Below, piece after piece: positions 24,697 through 33,543 of a stretch of 37,082 nt of DNA. Where the stretch lies: contig JAAZAT010000061.1 in the NCBI GenBank assembly GCA_012514185.1, positions 1 to 37,082 of the forward strand. Reading direction: 5' to 3'. The stretch's first letter is position 1. Every line of letters starts with the position of its first letter. The notes under the pieces are model-generated. The model was not told the origin of the DNA, did not search any database, and worked only from the letters and a program-made list of their open reading frames with translations. This DNA comes from Spirochaetales bacterium (GTDB lineage Bacteria; Spirochaetota; Spirochaetia; Sphaerochaetales; Sphaerochaetaceae). A program made the translations under genes and the position numbers.

Positions 24697-27600
24697 TCAT
24701 TCATCGTCCAAGACAAGTTCCACACTCATAATCTCATGACCTTTCATTGCAATTTCCACAGACTGGGCAGTAATGGGCAGTTGTTCCAATCGCTGTTCGA
24801 TCAGATTGCAAATCCACGCCTGTTTGACGGCAAGCGGGAAATGAAGCGTGAATCTCCCATCCCTGCCGGCCATACTGATCAAGCGGAGGATGAGCGACGG
24901 CCGCTCTTCACACTTCTTTATGGTCTCGATCACCACCCCCGCCGGATCCACCTTGGCCAAGGAGAATTGACCGGCAAACAAGCCGGTTGCCTGATGTGAA
25001 CGCTCGGCTACCAGGCTTTGGTGAAGGGCGTACCCCTCTTCGATCACCTTGCCTTGCTCATAGCCGCCTTCATGGGGCAAAAGAGCGTAGCAGAAGTCGT
25101 GAGCACCCCTATCGGCTGTTGGGTTGGGATAGGTGGGAGCGCGAAGCAGGGAAAGCTTCAGCACATTGCCCTTGGCCGAGTACCCATACGACTGTCGGCT
25201 GAGCAGGGCAACCCCATGGGTTTTCTCACTGAGGTCCACCCACTTATGCGCCGGCACCTCGAACTGCACCTCGTCCCAACTGGTGTTGGCATGGGTGGTT
25301 CGTTCACACACCCCGTAGGCAATGTCATAGGAAGCCCTAGGTGATCGGACATCGACGGAGAAGGCGGTGCGAAGCATCAGGTGGTCCTCACGCCAATCTA
25401 CATGGAGATTGAAATCGATGCGCTTGCTGTGGGCATGGAACGTAATCTGCTGAGAATACGTCGACTTGAGCCAGGTCCATGTTGCTTCAAGGGTTATACC
25501 GAGCTCTGAACAGGAGCGTACACGGTAGTGCACCTCACTGTCCAAGGCATACTGCATCACAACACCCTGCTTGCCGATATTCCACGCGTCGAACTGGCTG
25601 GGATGATCGACAGCAAGGCTGAAGACGTTGCCCCGCCCGTCTTTTGCGAGCACGTCCCGCCCCTGCTGCTTGTCGTACAGATGTACAAGAGAACCATCAT
25701 CGGCAAAAACCACTTCGTAGTAGGGAGTGCTGAGTTTTGGTTCATTCCACTTGAACGGAGGTTCCATTTTGATCTCTTGACTACCCAAGCGATACCGCTT
25801 CCACCCCTTGGACGGCACCTTACAGGCAATGAAAGAGAGTGTTGAGCCTTGCTTGGCTGAAGGAAGGCGCCTGCCTTGTTCGTCATGGATGCTGCAACAT
25901 GAAGCCGATTCAATACTGCATACATCACTGCGCTCAAAATCCAGGGTATTGAAAACCAGTACGTCCTCGGCACTCTCCGCGATGCGGGAAACCAAAAAAG
26001 TGCGGGCACGCCGCCCTGCTTCATCGAAGGTGTCCGCAACCTGCTGCAGCTGGGGTATGGTTGTCTCATAGACTTCCCGGATGCAAGAACCAGGAAGGAT
26101 GTCGTGAAATTGATTGAGGGCCAGCAGCTTCCAAGCTTGCTCGAAGCTCTGGTGAGGATACTGCTGTGTTGCATCCAAAGCCCAAGCAAGAGCACAGAAA
26201 AACTCCGAAGCAAAAGCCTTTTGTTCGCACAGCCGGTTGAGCCGTTTAACTTCAGCCATCGTTGTATAGGTGCCACGATGGTACTCAAGGTACAGCTCTC
26301 CTTCCCAGACAGGAGGAGATTGCACCTCTTCCTTGGCTTTATCCAAGAAAGCCCGGACTGTACTGCTGTACGTCTTGGGAAGGCCGGGAAGGCCCTCTTT
26401 CATTCTCTGATGGTTCTCGAGCATCTGCTTGGTCGGGCCCCCTCCACCATCACCGTAGCCGTAGAGATGGAGGTTCGAGAAGCAAAGCTCTTTGTCCTGG
26501 AACCGCTGACGGGTGCCGAGAATCTGACTGGGCGTGAGCACCCCGTTGTAGGTTGTCTCGTTGCTGGTCTTCTTCGGATAGGAGCCAAGACTCTCATAGT
26601 CGGTGGTGCTGACCAAATAACTGAATATCCGGCTGCCGTCCAATCCTTGCCAGGCAAAGACGTCGTGGGGGAATCGATTGGTCTCATTCCAACCGAGCTT
26701 GGTGGTGACAAAGGAGGAGATGCCTGCACCCTTCATAATCTGCGGCAGGGTCGCCGGGAAGCCGAAACAGTCGGGAAGCCAAAGAACCACACTGTCCTTG
26801 CCGTACTCCTGCTTCATCCATCGCTTGCCCCAATAGAACTGGCGGGCAAGCGACTCCCCGCTGGTGAGGATGGTATCGCTTTCGACCCACATCCCCCCTT
26901 CCACTTCCCATCTGCCCTCAGCAATCCTGGCCTTGATGCGTTCATACAGGGAGGGCATGTCAGCCTTGATGAAAGCAAGCAATTGCATCTGGCTTGAGCT
27001 GAACACATAGTCGGGATACTGCTCCATCAGCGAGAGCACAGTGCTATAACTGCGTATGCTCTTCTCCCGGGTTTGGTCGACTGTCCACAGCCATGCCATA
27101 TCGATGTGACTGTGTCCTGTTACAGCCACCTTGGCCGAAGAAGGTACTGAGAGAGAAGCAAGAACTTCATCAAAGACACCCCTCGCCCGCTTGAGCATCG
27201 GTACATCCTGCAACGCTTCGAGACTGGAGAAATCCACTGCCTTGACAGCCTCAATGCAAGCTTTGCAGAGAACAAGATATGCTTCACTGCCCGTTTCAAC
27301 CGTCATTGCCGTTTCATAGGCAAGATCCAGATCGTAGACAAAGGCCTCAAGCTCCTCGTTTGCCAGGTACATGCTGATGTCCAAGAATACGTCCTGCTTC
27401 TCGCTGGAAACGTAGGAGTAGAGCACCAACTCCACCTCTGCCTTGGGAGGAAGATCGACTTCGGTATGGCGGACATCCAAGCCACAGGAGAGCCTGTCGT
27501 CCAGGTAGACCAGAAATTGGGGGTTGTTGAAGTTCCAGATGTCTTGAGCCCCGGTTTCAACCTTCAAACGAACCTGCTTCCCAACCCAGGAGGTAGGAAC

Positions 27601-27819
27601 TTTCAGCACAGTCTTGAAGAGGGCATGGTACTCCTTTCCTCCATAGCCGCGGCTCTGGTCGAAAGGCAGCCAACCATCTGCTTCGTGACGCTTGTCCCAG
27701 TCATGATAACCACAGGGTTTATAGTGCAGATCCTGCACATCCACGCTCTTGCTATACCGGCTCTGCTTGAGTACCTGAAGCGGCCCCTGAACAAATAATT
27801 GGAGTTGTTGTTTTGTCAT
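24697..27819 (-). CDS. GH38 alpha-mannosidase
   Basis: A 1040-residue cytoplasmic enzyme with the domain order of class II alpha-mannosidases of the Ams1/MngB-like type: an N-terminal beta domain (1-225), the catalytic domain (from about 230), a three-helix bundle and long C-terminal beta domains. The zinc-binding motif is GHSHIDMAWLW (His236, Asp240 region) and the nucleophile is Asp350 in LWLPDCFGFPATLPQ. Another typical motif is YGDGGGGPTKQML. It should release alpha-linked mannose from imported oligosaccharides. The permease gene ends 9 bases upstream and the GH105 gene follows 9 bases after, so all are in one operon. Confidence 0.93.
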   Translation of the reverse strand: MTKQQLQLFVQGPLQVLKQSRYSKSVDVQDLHYKPCGYHDWDKRHEADGWLPFDQSRGYGGKEYHALFKTVLKVPTSWVGKQVRLKVETGAQDIWNFNNPQFLVYLDDRLSCGLDVRHTEVDLPPKAEVELVLYSYVSSEKQDVFLDISMYLANEELEAFVYDLDLAYETAMTVETGSEAYLVLCKACIEAVKAVDFSSLEALQDVPMLKRARGVFDEVLASLSVPSSAKVAVTGHSHIDMAWLWTVDQTREKSIRSYSTVLSLMEQYPDYVFSSSQMQLLAFIKADMPSLYERIKARIAEGRWEVEGGMWVESDTILTSGESLARQFYWGKRWMKQEYGKDSVVLWLPDCFGFPATLPQIMKGAGISSFVTTKLGWNETNRFPHDVFAWQGLDGSRIFSYLVSTTDYESLGSYPKKTSNETTYNGVLTPSQILGTRQRFQDKELCFSNLHLYGYGDGGGGPTKQMLENHQRMKEGLPGLPKTYSSTVRAFLDKAKEEVQSPPVWEGELYLEYHRGTYTTMAEVKRLNRLCEQKAFASEFFCALAWALDATQQYPHQSFEQAWKLLALNQFHDILPGSCIREVYETTIPQLQQVADTFDEAGRRARTFLVSRIAESAEDVLVFNTLDFERSDVCSIESASCCSIHDEQGRRLPSAKQGSTLSFIACKVPSKGWKRYRLGSQEIKMEPPFKWNEPKLSTPYYEVVFADDGSLVHLYDKQQGRDVLAKDGRGNVFSLAVDHPSQFDAWNIGKQGVVMQYALDSEVHYRVRSCSELGITLEATWTWLKSTYSQQITFHAHSKRIDFNLHVDWREDHLMLRTAFSVDVRSPRASYDIAYGVCERTTHANTSWDEVQFEVPAHKWVDLSEKTHGVALLSRQSYGYSAKGNVLKLSLLRAPTYPNPTADRGAHDFCYALLPHEGGYEQGKVIEEGYALHQSLVAERSHQATGLFAGQFSLAKVDPAGVVIETIKKCEERPSLILRLISMAGRDGRFTLHFPLAVKQAWICNLIEQRLEQLPITAQSVEIAMKGHEIMSVELVLDDE

Positions 27820-27828
27820 ACCAGCAGT

Positions 27829-28665
27829 TTACCCTTTCACCCCTGAAGCCGAAAGTCCTCCAACGATGTATCGCTGCAGAATAATAAACAAGATGATGAT
27901 CGGGATGATGGACATAACCGAGGCTGCGAGGATGCTGCTCCAATCGACGCCGTTGAATCCAATGTAATTCTTGATGGCGATCTGGATGGTGTACTTCTTC
28001 TGGTCGCTGAGAACAAGCAGCGGCAGGATATAATCATTCCAACGCCACATGAAACTGAAAATTGCAAGCGTAACTGTACTGGAAGTACCCAAGGGCAGCA
28101 TGACGTAAAGGAAGGTCTGCGCCTCATTGCTGCCGTCGATGCGGGCCGCCTCTACAAAGGAGAGGGGAATCGAAAGATAGTGCTGACGGAACATGAATAT
28201 CCCGGTTGTGGTGGTCACCACGGGGAGAATCACTCCCCAGATATTATTGTACAGGCCAAGCTCGCTGATGACCGTCACTTGCGGTACGGTCAACGTCTCG
28301 CCTGGGATCAAGGTACCCAGCAGGAAGATGCCGAACACAAGGTTGGTGTATGAGACTTCATGTCGATAGATGGCAAGAGCATAGCCGCACATCGCACTGA
28401 TCACCAAGGTGATAGCGGTCCCCACTACTGCAAGAAAGAGACTGTTGAAGACATACCCGAAGAAGCCTTCGCCGATGACCTTCCGGTAGTGCACGAAGGT
28501 GAAGCGTGAAGGAAGCATGGCCAAAGGATAGCTGAAAAGCTCCCCGGTTTCCTTGAATGAGCTGAGGACCAGCCAGACAATGGGGAACAGAATCGCCAAG
28601 GATACCAGCAGGGTCACGGTCGAAGGGACCCATTTTCTGGAAACACGCAGCAATGGCTTGCTCAT
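27829..28665 (-). CDS. Sugar ABC transporter permease (MalG/UgpE type)
   Basis: A 278-residue CUT1 permease with six membrane helices; the first is VTLLVSLAILFPIVWLVL. The EAA loop reads FVEAARIDGSNEAQTFLYVM. It is the second permease of ABC system B. The ATG overlaps the stop of the upstream permease as ATGA, indicating coupled translation and a one-to-one complex. Family membership predicts import of an oligosaccharide; the specific sugar is inferred only from the downstream GH38 and GH105 genes. Confidence 0.93.
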   Translation of the reverse strand: MSKPLLRVSRKWVPSTVTLLVSLAILFPIVWLVLSSFKETGELFSYPLAMLPSRFTFVHYRKVIGEGFFGYVFNSLFLAVVGTAITLVISAMCGYALAIYRHEVSYTNLVFGIFLLGTLIPGETLTVPQVTVISELGLYNNIWGVILPVVTTTTGIFMFRQHYLSIPLSFVEAARIDGSNEAQTFLYVMLPLGTSSTVTLAIFSFMWRWNDYILPLLVLSDQKKYTIQIAIKNYIGFNGVDWSSILAASVMSIIPIIILFIILQRYIVGGLSASGVKG

Positions 28666-29540
28666 CGGTCACCTCCATTGCTGAATTTAAACTGCACAAA
28701 GGCGATGAAGGCAAAAACAACCATCACAACCAGGGAGATGGCCGAGGCGTAGCCATACTGCATCTGGTTGAACCCCTTATCGAAAATGAACTGGATGATG
28801 AAGGTTGTATTCAAGCCCGGTCCGCCCTGGGTGATACCTTGCACCAAGGCGTACTCCTTCAAGAGATTCACCGTTGAGAGCAGGGTTACCAGGAATGTCG
28901 TGGGAGCGAGCATGGGAATGGTAATGCGCAAAAATGTCTGCATTGTGGTACTTCCATCGATGGCTGCCGCTTCATACATCTCCTGAGGGATGTTGTTGAG
29001 TCCTCCGATGAAGATAACCATATAAAAACCGGTGGAGGCCCAGTTGGAAGCAAAACTGATCACAAACGTTGCTAGCTTGGGATTAAGCGCCCACTGAAGC
29101 GGGGTACCTCCTAGAACTTGGATGACGTAATTGACCAGGCCATACTCGGCACTGAACATCCAGTTGATCGTGATACCGACGACCAATGCGCTGAGCAGTG
29201 AAGGAATATACGTCAAGGTCCTTGCCAGTGCTTTGATCTTCACCCGTTTGGAAGTAACCAGGCTGGCGATGAGCAAGGGTATAATAACCTTGAAAGGAAG
29301 ACTGAACAGGGTATAGGCAAACGTTCTGCCAAGCGATTGATAAAATTTGGTGTCGGCGAACAGCTCCTTGTAATTCGCCAATCCAATAAAGTTCATCACT
29401 TTCCAACCATCATAGTTGGTAAACGAAAAACCAACACTCAACCCCAGCGGAATGAGGAAAAAGGTGGAAAAGAGCAGCAGACAGGGGGCAACGAACAACC
29501 AGAAGGCTCGTACGTGCCGTTTTACATATCGTGTCTTCAT
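28662..29540 (-). CDS. Sugar ABC transporter permease (MalF/UgpA type)
   Basis: A 292-residue CUT1 permease. It starts MKTRYVKRHVRAFWLF at ATG 29540 with AAGG about 7-10 bases upstream; the longer frame to 29654 would overlap the end of the binding-protein gene and lacks permease similarity. The first membrane helix is LFVAPCLLLFSTFFLIPLGL, the short NYDGW loop follows, and the EAA loop is YEAAAIDGSTTMQTFLRITI. It lies 61 bases after the binding-protein gene, with a strong hairpin between them. Confidence 0.93.
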   Translation of the reverse strand: MKTRYVKRHVRAFWLFVAPCLLLFSTFFLIPLGLSVGFSFTNYDGWKVMNFIGLANYKELFADTKFYQSLGRTFAYTLFSLPFKVIIPLLIASLVTSKRVKIKALARTLTYIPSLLSALVVGITINWMFSAEYGLVNYVIQVLGGTPLQWALNPKLATFVISFASNWASTGFYMVIFIGGLNNIPQEMYEAAAIDGSTTMQTFLRITIPMLAPTTFLVTLLSTVNLLKEYALVQGITQGGPGLNTTFIIQFIFDKGFNQMQYGYASAISLVVMVVFAFIAFVQFKFSNGGDR

Positions 29541-29565
29541 ACCATACCTTGTTTCTTGCAACGAT

Positions 29566-29594
29566 GTCCGGGCTGCCAGGCAGGCAACCCGGAC
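29566..29594 (-). other. Intercistronic hairpin between binding protein and permeases
   Basis: On the minus strand, GTCCGGGTTGCC pairs with GGCAGCCCGGAC to form a 12-bp stem (one G-T wobble) with a 5-base loop. There is no U-run, so it is better read as an mRNA stabiliser for the binding-protein message, as found between malE and malF, than as a terminator. Confidence 0.7.
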
Positions 29595-29601
29595 AGAGAT
29601 G

Positions 29602-30870
29602 TCAATACTTGAGACCCCAGCCTGACTTCTTGGAAAGCAGGGCTGCAAAATCATTGAGAGCCTTTGCGGCGGTGAGATCGCCGTTTACGGCCTGTTTCAT
29701 CGCATCGCGGTACTCATTGTCATAATAGTTTCTCCACATGGAACTCTCATCGACGCTGAATGCGTAGGTGACCTTGCCGACTTCACTCTGCAATACTTTG
29801 TAGTCCTCGGCAACCTGTGCATCCGAAGGAGAATACGTCACACCGACCAAGGATGAGAGACCCTTGTCACGATTGAGATACTGCTGGAAATTCTCCTTGG
29901 TGTAGAACCACTTGAGGAAGGAAATCGCCACATCCTTGTTCTTTGCTTTCGCCGGTACGCCAAGACCGCTGCCACCGAGAATGGCACTTGCGCTCTTTCC
30001 AACCGGAGAGGGCATGACACCCCACTTGAAGTTCTTGATCTGGTTGTAGAAGGAGTTGTAGTTCCAGCTTCCACTGAAGTAGATGCCTACGTCGCCGTTC
30101 TTGAAGTAGTCGGCCGGGTTGTCTGTCGTACCGCCGGCCCAGATAGCCTTGGGCATGAACTTGTTGTTCCAGTCGATGAACTTTTGCAAGGTGGCGATAT
30201 TCTGGGGGCTGTTGATGGTGACATTGAAACTTGCTCCATCCTTCTCAACCATCGATCCACCATGGGCATACATCAGGTTGTCGTAGCGTGCACGCGAAGC
30301 ATCCATCGCCATTCCATACTTGACCCCGCCCTTCTCCTTGAGCAGGATTGCATTCTTCTCCAGCTCCTCGAATGTCCAAGGCTTCTCAACCGTAGGTGCA
30401 GTGAGGCCTGCACGAGCGAAAGCGTCCTTGTTGTAATACACATTGGTAATCGTGAATTGCTGCGGCAGAATGGGTTTCTTGGAGGACTTATAATCCTGCA
30501 CGATGATCTCGACCGCCATCTTCTCGAAGATGGACATATCGAAATACTCTGTCATATCAAGGAACTCATCCGGATAAAGACGTGAGAGACGGGTAGTGGT
30601 GAGCAGGTCGGGCAGGTCGTTGTTGCGTGCCATCAAAGGGAACTTGGTCAATTGGTCTTCATAGGGAATAACCATGACATCCAAGATGTTTCCTGTCTCA
30701 GCAGCCCACTGCTTCATGGTATTGAGCAGTGCATCCTCACTTGAAGGTTCTTCACTGAGCATCACCTTCAATACCTGAGGACCGGTACTCGCAGCTTCTT
30801 TTGTTCCAGCAGCAAAAACCATGCTGGAAAGCAGAAGAACCATCAAGAGAATCGTCGATACTTTCTTCAT
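29602..30870 (-). CDS. Extracellular solute-binding protein, family 1 (sugar)
   Basis: A 422-residue binding protein with a signal peptide (ILLMVLLLSSMVFA, cleavage near VFA-AG) and no lipobox cysteine. The mature domain has the usual two-lobe sugar-binding hallmarks, for example ITNVYYNKDAFARAGL, WTFEELEKNA and GDVGIYFSGSWNYNSF. ATG 30870 is preceded by TAGGAGGTATGAT, a strong ribosome site. It leads the ABC system B operon (binding protein, two permeases, GH38, GH105, AraC) and has its own predicted promoter region with two palindromes. A bulky oligosaccharide is likely given the downstream hydrolases. Confidence 0.93.
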   Translation of the reverse strand: MKKVSTILLMVLLLSSMVFAAGTKEAASTGPQVLKVMLSEEPSSEDALLNTMKQWAAETGNILDVMVIPYEDQLTKFPLMARNNDLPDLLTTTRLSRLYPDEFLDMTEYFDMSIFEKMAVEIIVQDYKSSKKPILPQQFTITNVYYNKDAFARAGLTAPTVEKPWTFEELEKNAILLKEKGGVKYGMAMDASRARYDNLMYAHGGSMVEKDGASFNVTINSPQNIATLQKFIDWNNKFMPKAIWAGGTTDNPADYFKNGDVGIYFSGSWNYNSFYNQIKNFKWGVMPSPVGKSASAILGGSGLGVPAKAKNKDVAISFLKWFYTKENFQQYLNRDKGLSSLVGVTYSPSDAQVAEDYKVLQSEVGKVTYAFSVDESSMWRNYYDNEYRDAMKQAVNGDLTAAKALNDFAALLSKKSGWGLKY

Positions 30871-30907
30871 ATCATACCTCCTACGTATGAGAAAATAAGC
30901 CGGATCG

Positions 30908-30922
30908 GAGAGCTAGGCTCTC
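30908..30922. promoter_or_regulatory. Palindrome at the predicted start of system B transcription
   Basis: GAGAGC-TAG-GCTCTC is a perfect 6-bp inverted repeat. It begins 6 bases downstream of a minus-strand TATACT at 30929-30934, so it overlaps the expected transcription start. It could be an operator or a 5'-end hairpin. Confidence 0.4.
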
Positions 30923-30928
30923 ATATTC

Positions 30929-30934
30929 AGTATA
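30929..30934 (-). promoter_or_regulatory. Probable -10 element for the system B binding-protein gene
   Basis: TATACT on the minus strand, 58 bases before the start codon. No good -35 is found at 16-18 bases (TTGTAG is 19 away), which would suit activation by an AraC-family protein. Confidence 0.4.
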
Positions 30935-30960
30935 AAGAGCACCAGCTAAGAAACTACAAC

Positions 30961-30976
30961 TTTATTGCCCAATAAA
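30961..30976. promoter_or_regulatory. AT-rich palindrome upstream of system B promoter
   Basis: TTTATTG-CC-CAATAAA is a perfect 7-bp inverted repeat with 2-base spacer, roughly 40-55 bases before the predicted transcription start. That is a normal activator position. It is AT-rich, and no U-run follows, so a terminator for the upstream gene is less likely. Confidence 0.4.
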
Positions 30977-31003
30977 TCGTTTTCAGTGTGCATATCTTGC
31001 GTT

Positions 31004-33523
31004 TTATCGCTCGTTATACCACAGATTCGTTCCAACCGGGTCAAAACCATTGTACCTGACCGGCCGTCCTTGAACCTGCAGCGAAACATCCCATCCACCC
31101 TCCAACCGTCCCAAGGCCGCATCCTCGAAAACATACGTTTCAGCTGTTGCAGCCATGGGCGTGTTTTGCATCGCCTTCATGAAAGATTCAAAGCTGCCGT
31201 AGCCATGTTTAGAGCCAACCCTGAGCAGGTAAACAGCCTTCCTACCCTGTGCAATGAACTCCCGGTCCTTGTTCGGACCGTAGAGCAACCGCTGTAACTT
31301 CGTGCTGCAGTACACACCGACATACCCGCCATTGTGTGCTTCGGCAAAGAGCCAATTCCCTCTCTGCTCAAAGGTTGCGAACTCCATGGTCGGCAGGTAT
31401 ACATGAGTGAAATCAACAGGATGCTTTGGATTGTTGTTGAAGATAACACAGGCAAAGTTCTCATACTGGTTCACCCGCGGCAACGTCCCATTTCCAGCCC
31501 AGTAGGAGGGTCTGGCATGGCCAAAGAGGTTGTGCTCACCTGGATGGTTGACCCACACCTGCTCGGTGGCGGAGAAAATCAAGTGGATGGGGTTTTCCTG
31601 AAAACCCCGTTCTCCGACTCGGAAATTGTTGGCGCTGCTGAGCAGGGAGCAGGAAGTCTTGCAGGCATAGACATCGGCATGGCCGTTGTAGCCGTGGGTC
31701 GATTGGCTGACCAATGCCTTGCCTTGGGGAACCTGGCAGAACTGCCGGTATTCCTGTGGAGCCTGGTAGTCGGAGAAACAGAGAGCTGTCACGCCCTTGC
31801 CGGCGTGGCTGGAATTGCCGATGCCGTAGCCGATCCAGTTGATGAAAGACGGGCAGTTGGAGTTGTTGCCGAACAACTCCTTGGGATAGGTCCGGCCGGC
31901 GGTGGTACAGAAGATTCCATCGAGCGAGTAGACGGCTAGAATGTAATAGATTGAGTCCATCGCCTTCTTGGCAAGGGCCTTCATCTCCTGGTTGCTTGTC
32001 TGTGCATACAGGCTTGCAAACCCCAGTGCATCGATCGGCAGGTAGGGGGGATTGTTCCATTCAGTAAAACCAATGGCAAAAAAGGTCTCAAACCAAGGAC
32101 GCAGCAGGCCGATGGCCTTATGTTGCATCTGGACTCCTGTCATGCCGCTGTTGGTGAAGGTCTCATCCGGGTAGAGTTCTCCTGCGAGCAACTGGCAGAC
32201 ATGAAACATGAGGGCATGGTTCTCACTGTAGAACCACATGGCATCATCACCAGGTTCGTCATGCCAGTACCGGAAATTGAGCAAACATTGCTTCATCTCA
32301 CTCTTCAGATCCACGGTAACATAAGGATGGTCGGCAAAGGTTCTGAGAATGTGGGGGAAGTACGAGAGATAGAAGTCACTACAGTCGCTTCGCTTGTTGA
32401 TGAAGGTGATCTGGCGTCGCAGGATATGTTCAAACTCATCCTGAGGCCCTCCTGCATGCAGAATCGCCACCGCCCGGTTTGCATTGCGCTCACCGTATCG
32501 TGCGAGCACCTCGAAAGCCTGTTGCTTGCGCTCATCCATGGTCGGTTTGGCTTGGGGAACCAGGGAGAGGGGAAAGTTCTCAAAAGCCAAGTGATAGCTC
32601 ATGCTCATCCCCTGCACACGGGTAGTGGCCTTGAACTGTAGGTATCCAATGGGAAGCTTCTCGCACGGACCGAGTGAGCAGATGCTCGTCGAGGGAAGAA
32701 AGACAGCCGTAGTCTCGTAGAGATCTCCAACCATGTAGTTTTCCTCGGTGGCCCCTACAAGGTGGATTTCAAGATTCTGGTTTTCATAGGGATTTGGACA
32801 GAACAGCTCAACTTCACCTGTGCGCACATGGTTGCTCTTGCAGCTGAGATTTCCCAAAGCTTCCTCGACCGCCAATACCAGCTCGGCATCGCGCTCACCG
32901 ATGGGAAGCTTCTGCACAAGACCTTCCGGTTTCGAATCCAATGTGAGTGAAAAGGAACAATCGCTGTCACGCTCTGCAAACTCATCCCAAAACACCACCA
33001 CCTCATTCTTCCCTTTATTCAGAGGCAGCGTGATATGCTTTTTCTGCATCTGATTCCTGGCATGCGGGGTAAACGTGGCTATCAGCTGTTGGTTCACCCA
33101 TATCCTCGCCCCTCCACAGACAGAGAGTTCACATCCTGCATCCATAGGTATAGGTGAGTCGAGATACGTGATAGCCGTTGCACTGATCCACGTGGGATTT
33201 GGATAGAAGCCGGAGAGTGAAAGTACCGGGTCATTGAAGGGGAAGCGTGCAAAAAGTTCCAGCTCCTTGCCCCCATGGAGAACAGAGCCCCCGACAGCCT
33301 TTTTGGTGAATGCAGGATAGGGGTCGACCGCATCTCTGCGCAGTTGTACGAAGGTCTCCCGAACGGGATTGACATGGGATGCGGCTCCCAATGAACCCTC
33401 CCAGACATTGGCCTCCTTCTGAATGACTACCGCTTCACCTTTGACAGGCTGTGCATGCGTTTCACTGACGAGAAACCGATTGATGATGTTCCCCTGCTGT
33501 AAAGCATAGCTTAGGTATTGCAT
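31004..33523 (-). CDS. Uncharacterised cytoplasmic protein, probable carbohydrate-active enzyme with toroid-like domain
   Basis: I do not recognise a family. The protein has 839 residues and no signal peptide. Residues about 90-210 look like a beta-sandwich carbohydrate-binding module, with GGARIWVNQQLI and KGKNEVVVFWDEF. Residues about 360-640 are helix-rich with aromatic clusters such as MWFYSENHALMFHVCQLL, LRPWFETFFAIGFTEWNNP and LPIDALGFASLYAQT; this alternation resembles an (alpha/alpha)6 toroid as in lyases and glycosidases. The Glu-Asn-His of SENH (near residue 433) and the NWIGYGIGNSSH segment are the best catalytic candidates. A C-terminal beta domain ends the protein. Start ATG 33523 has GGGAGGAG 6-7 bases upstream. 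It has its own promoter, divergent from AraC paralogue B, and lies upstream of the GH38/GH105 operon. Confidence 0.6.
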   Translation of the reverse strand: MQYLSYALQQGNIINRFLVSETHAQPVKGEAVVIQKEANVWEGSLGAASHVNPVRETFVQLRRDAVDPYPAFTKKAVGGSVLHGGKELELFARFPFNDPVLSLSGFYPNPTWISATAITYLDSPIPMDAGCELSVCGGARIWVNQQLIATFTPHARNQMQKKHITLPLNKGKNEVVVFWDEFAERDSDCSFSLTLDSKPEGLVQKLPIGERDAELVLAVEEALGNLSCKSNHVRTGEVELFCPNPYENQNLEIHLVGATEENYMVGDLYETTAVFLPSTSICSLGPCEKLPIGYLQFKATTRVQGMSMSYHLAFENFPLSLVPQAKPTMDERKQQAFEVLARYGERNANRAVAILHAGGPQDEFEHILRRQITFINKRSDCSDFYLSYFPHILRTFADHPYVTVDLKSEMKQCLLNFRYWHDEPGDDAMWFYSENHALMFHVCQLLAGELYPDETFTNSGMTGVQMQHKAIGLLRPWFETFFAIGFTEWNNPPYLPIDALGFASLYAQTSNQEMKALAKKAMDSIYYILAVYSLDGIFCTTAGRTYPKELFGNNSNCPSFINWIGYGIGNSSHAGKGVTALCFSDYQAPQEYRQFCQVPQGKALVSQSTHGYNGHADVYACKTSCSLLSSANNFRVGERGFQENPIHLIFSATEQVWVNHPGEHNLFGHARPSYWAGNGTLPRVNQYENFACVIFNNNPKHPVDFTHVYLPTMEFATFEQRGNWLFAEAHNGGYVGVYCSTKLQRLLYGPNKDREFIAQGRKAVYLLRVGSKHGYGSFESFMKAMQNTPMAATAETYVFEDAALGRLEGGWDVSLQVQGRPVRYNGFDPVGTNLWYNER

Positions 33524-33543
33524 GGATGACTCCTCCCACATAA

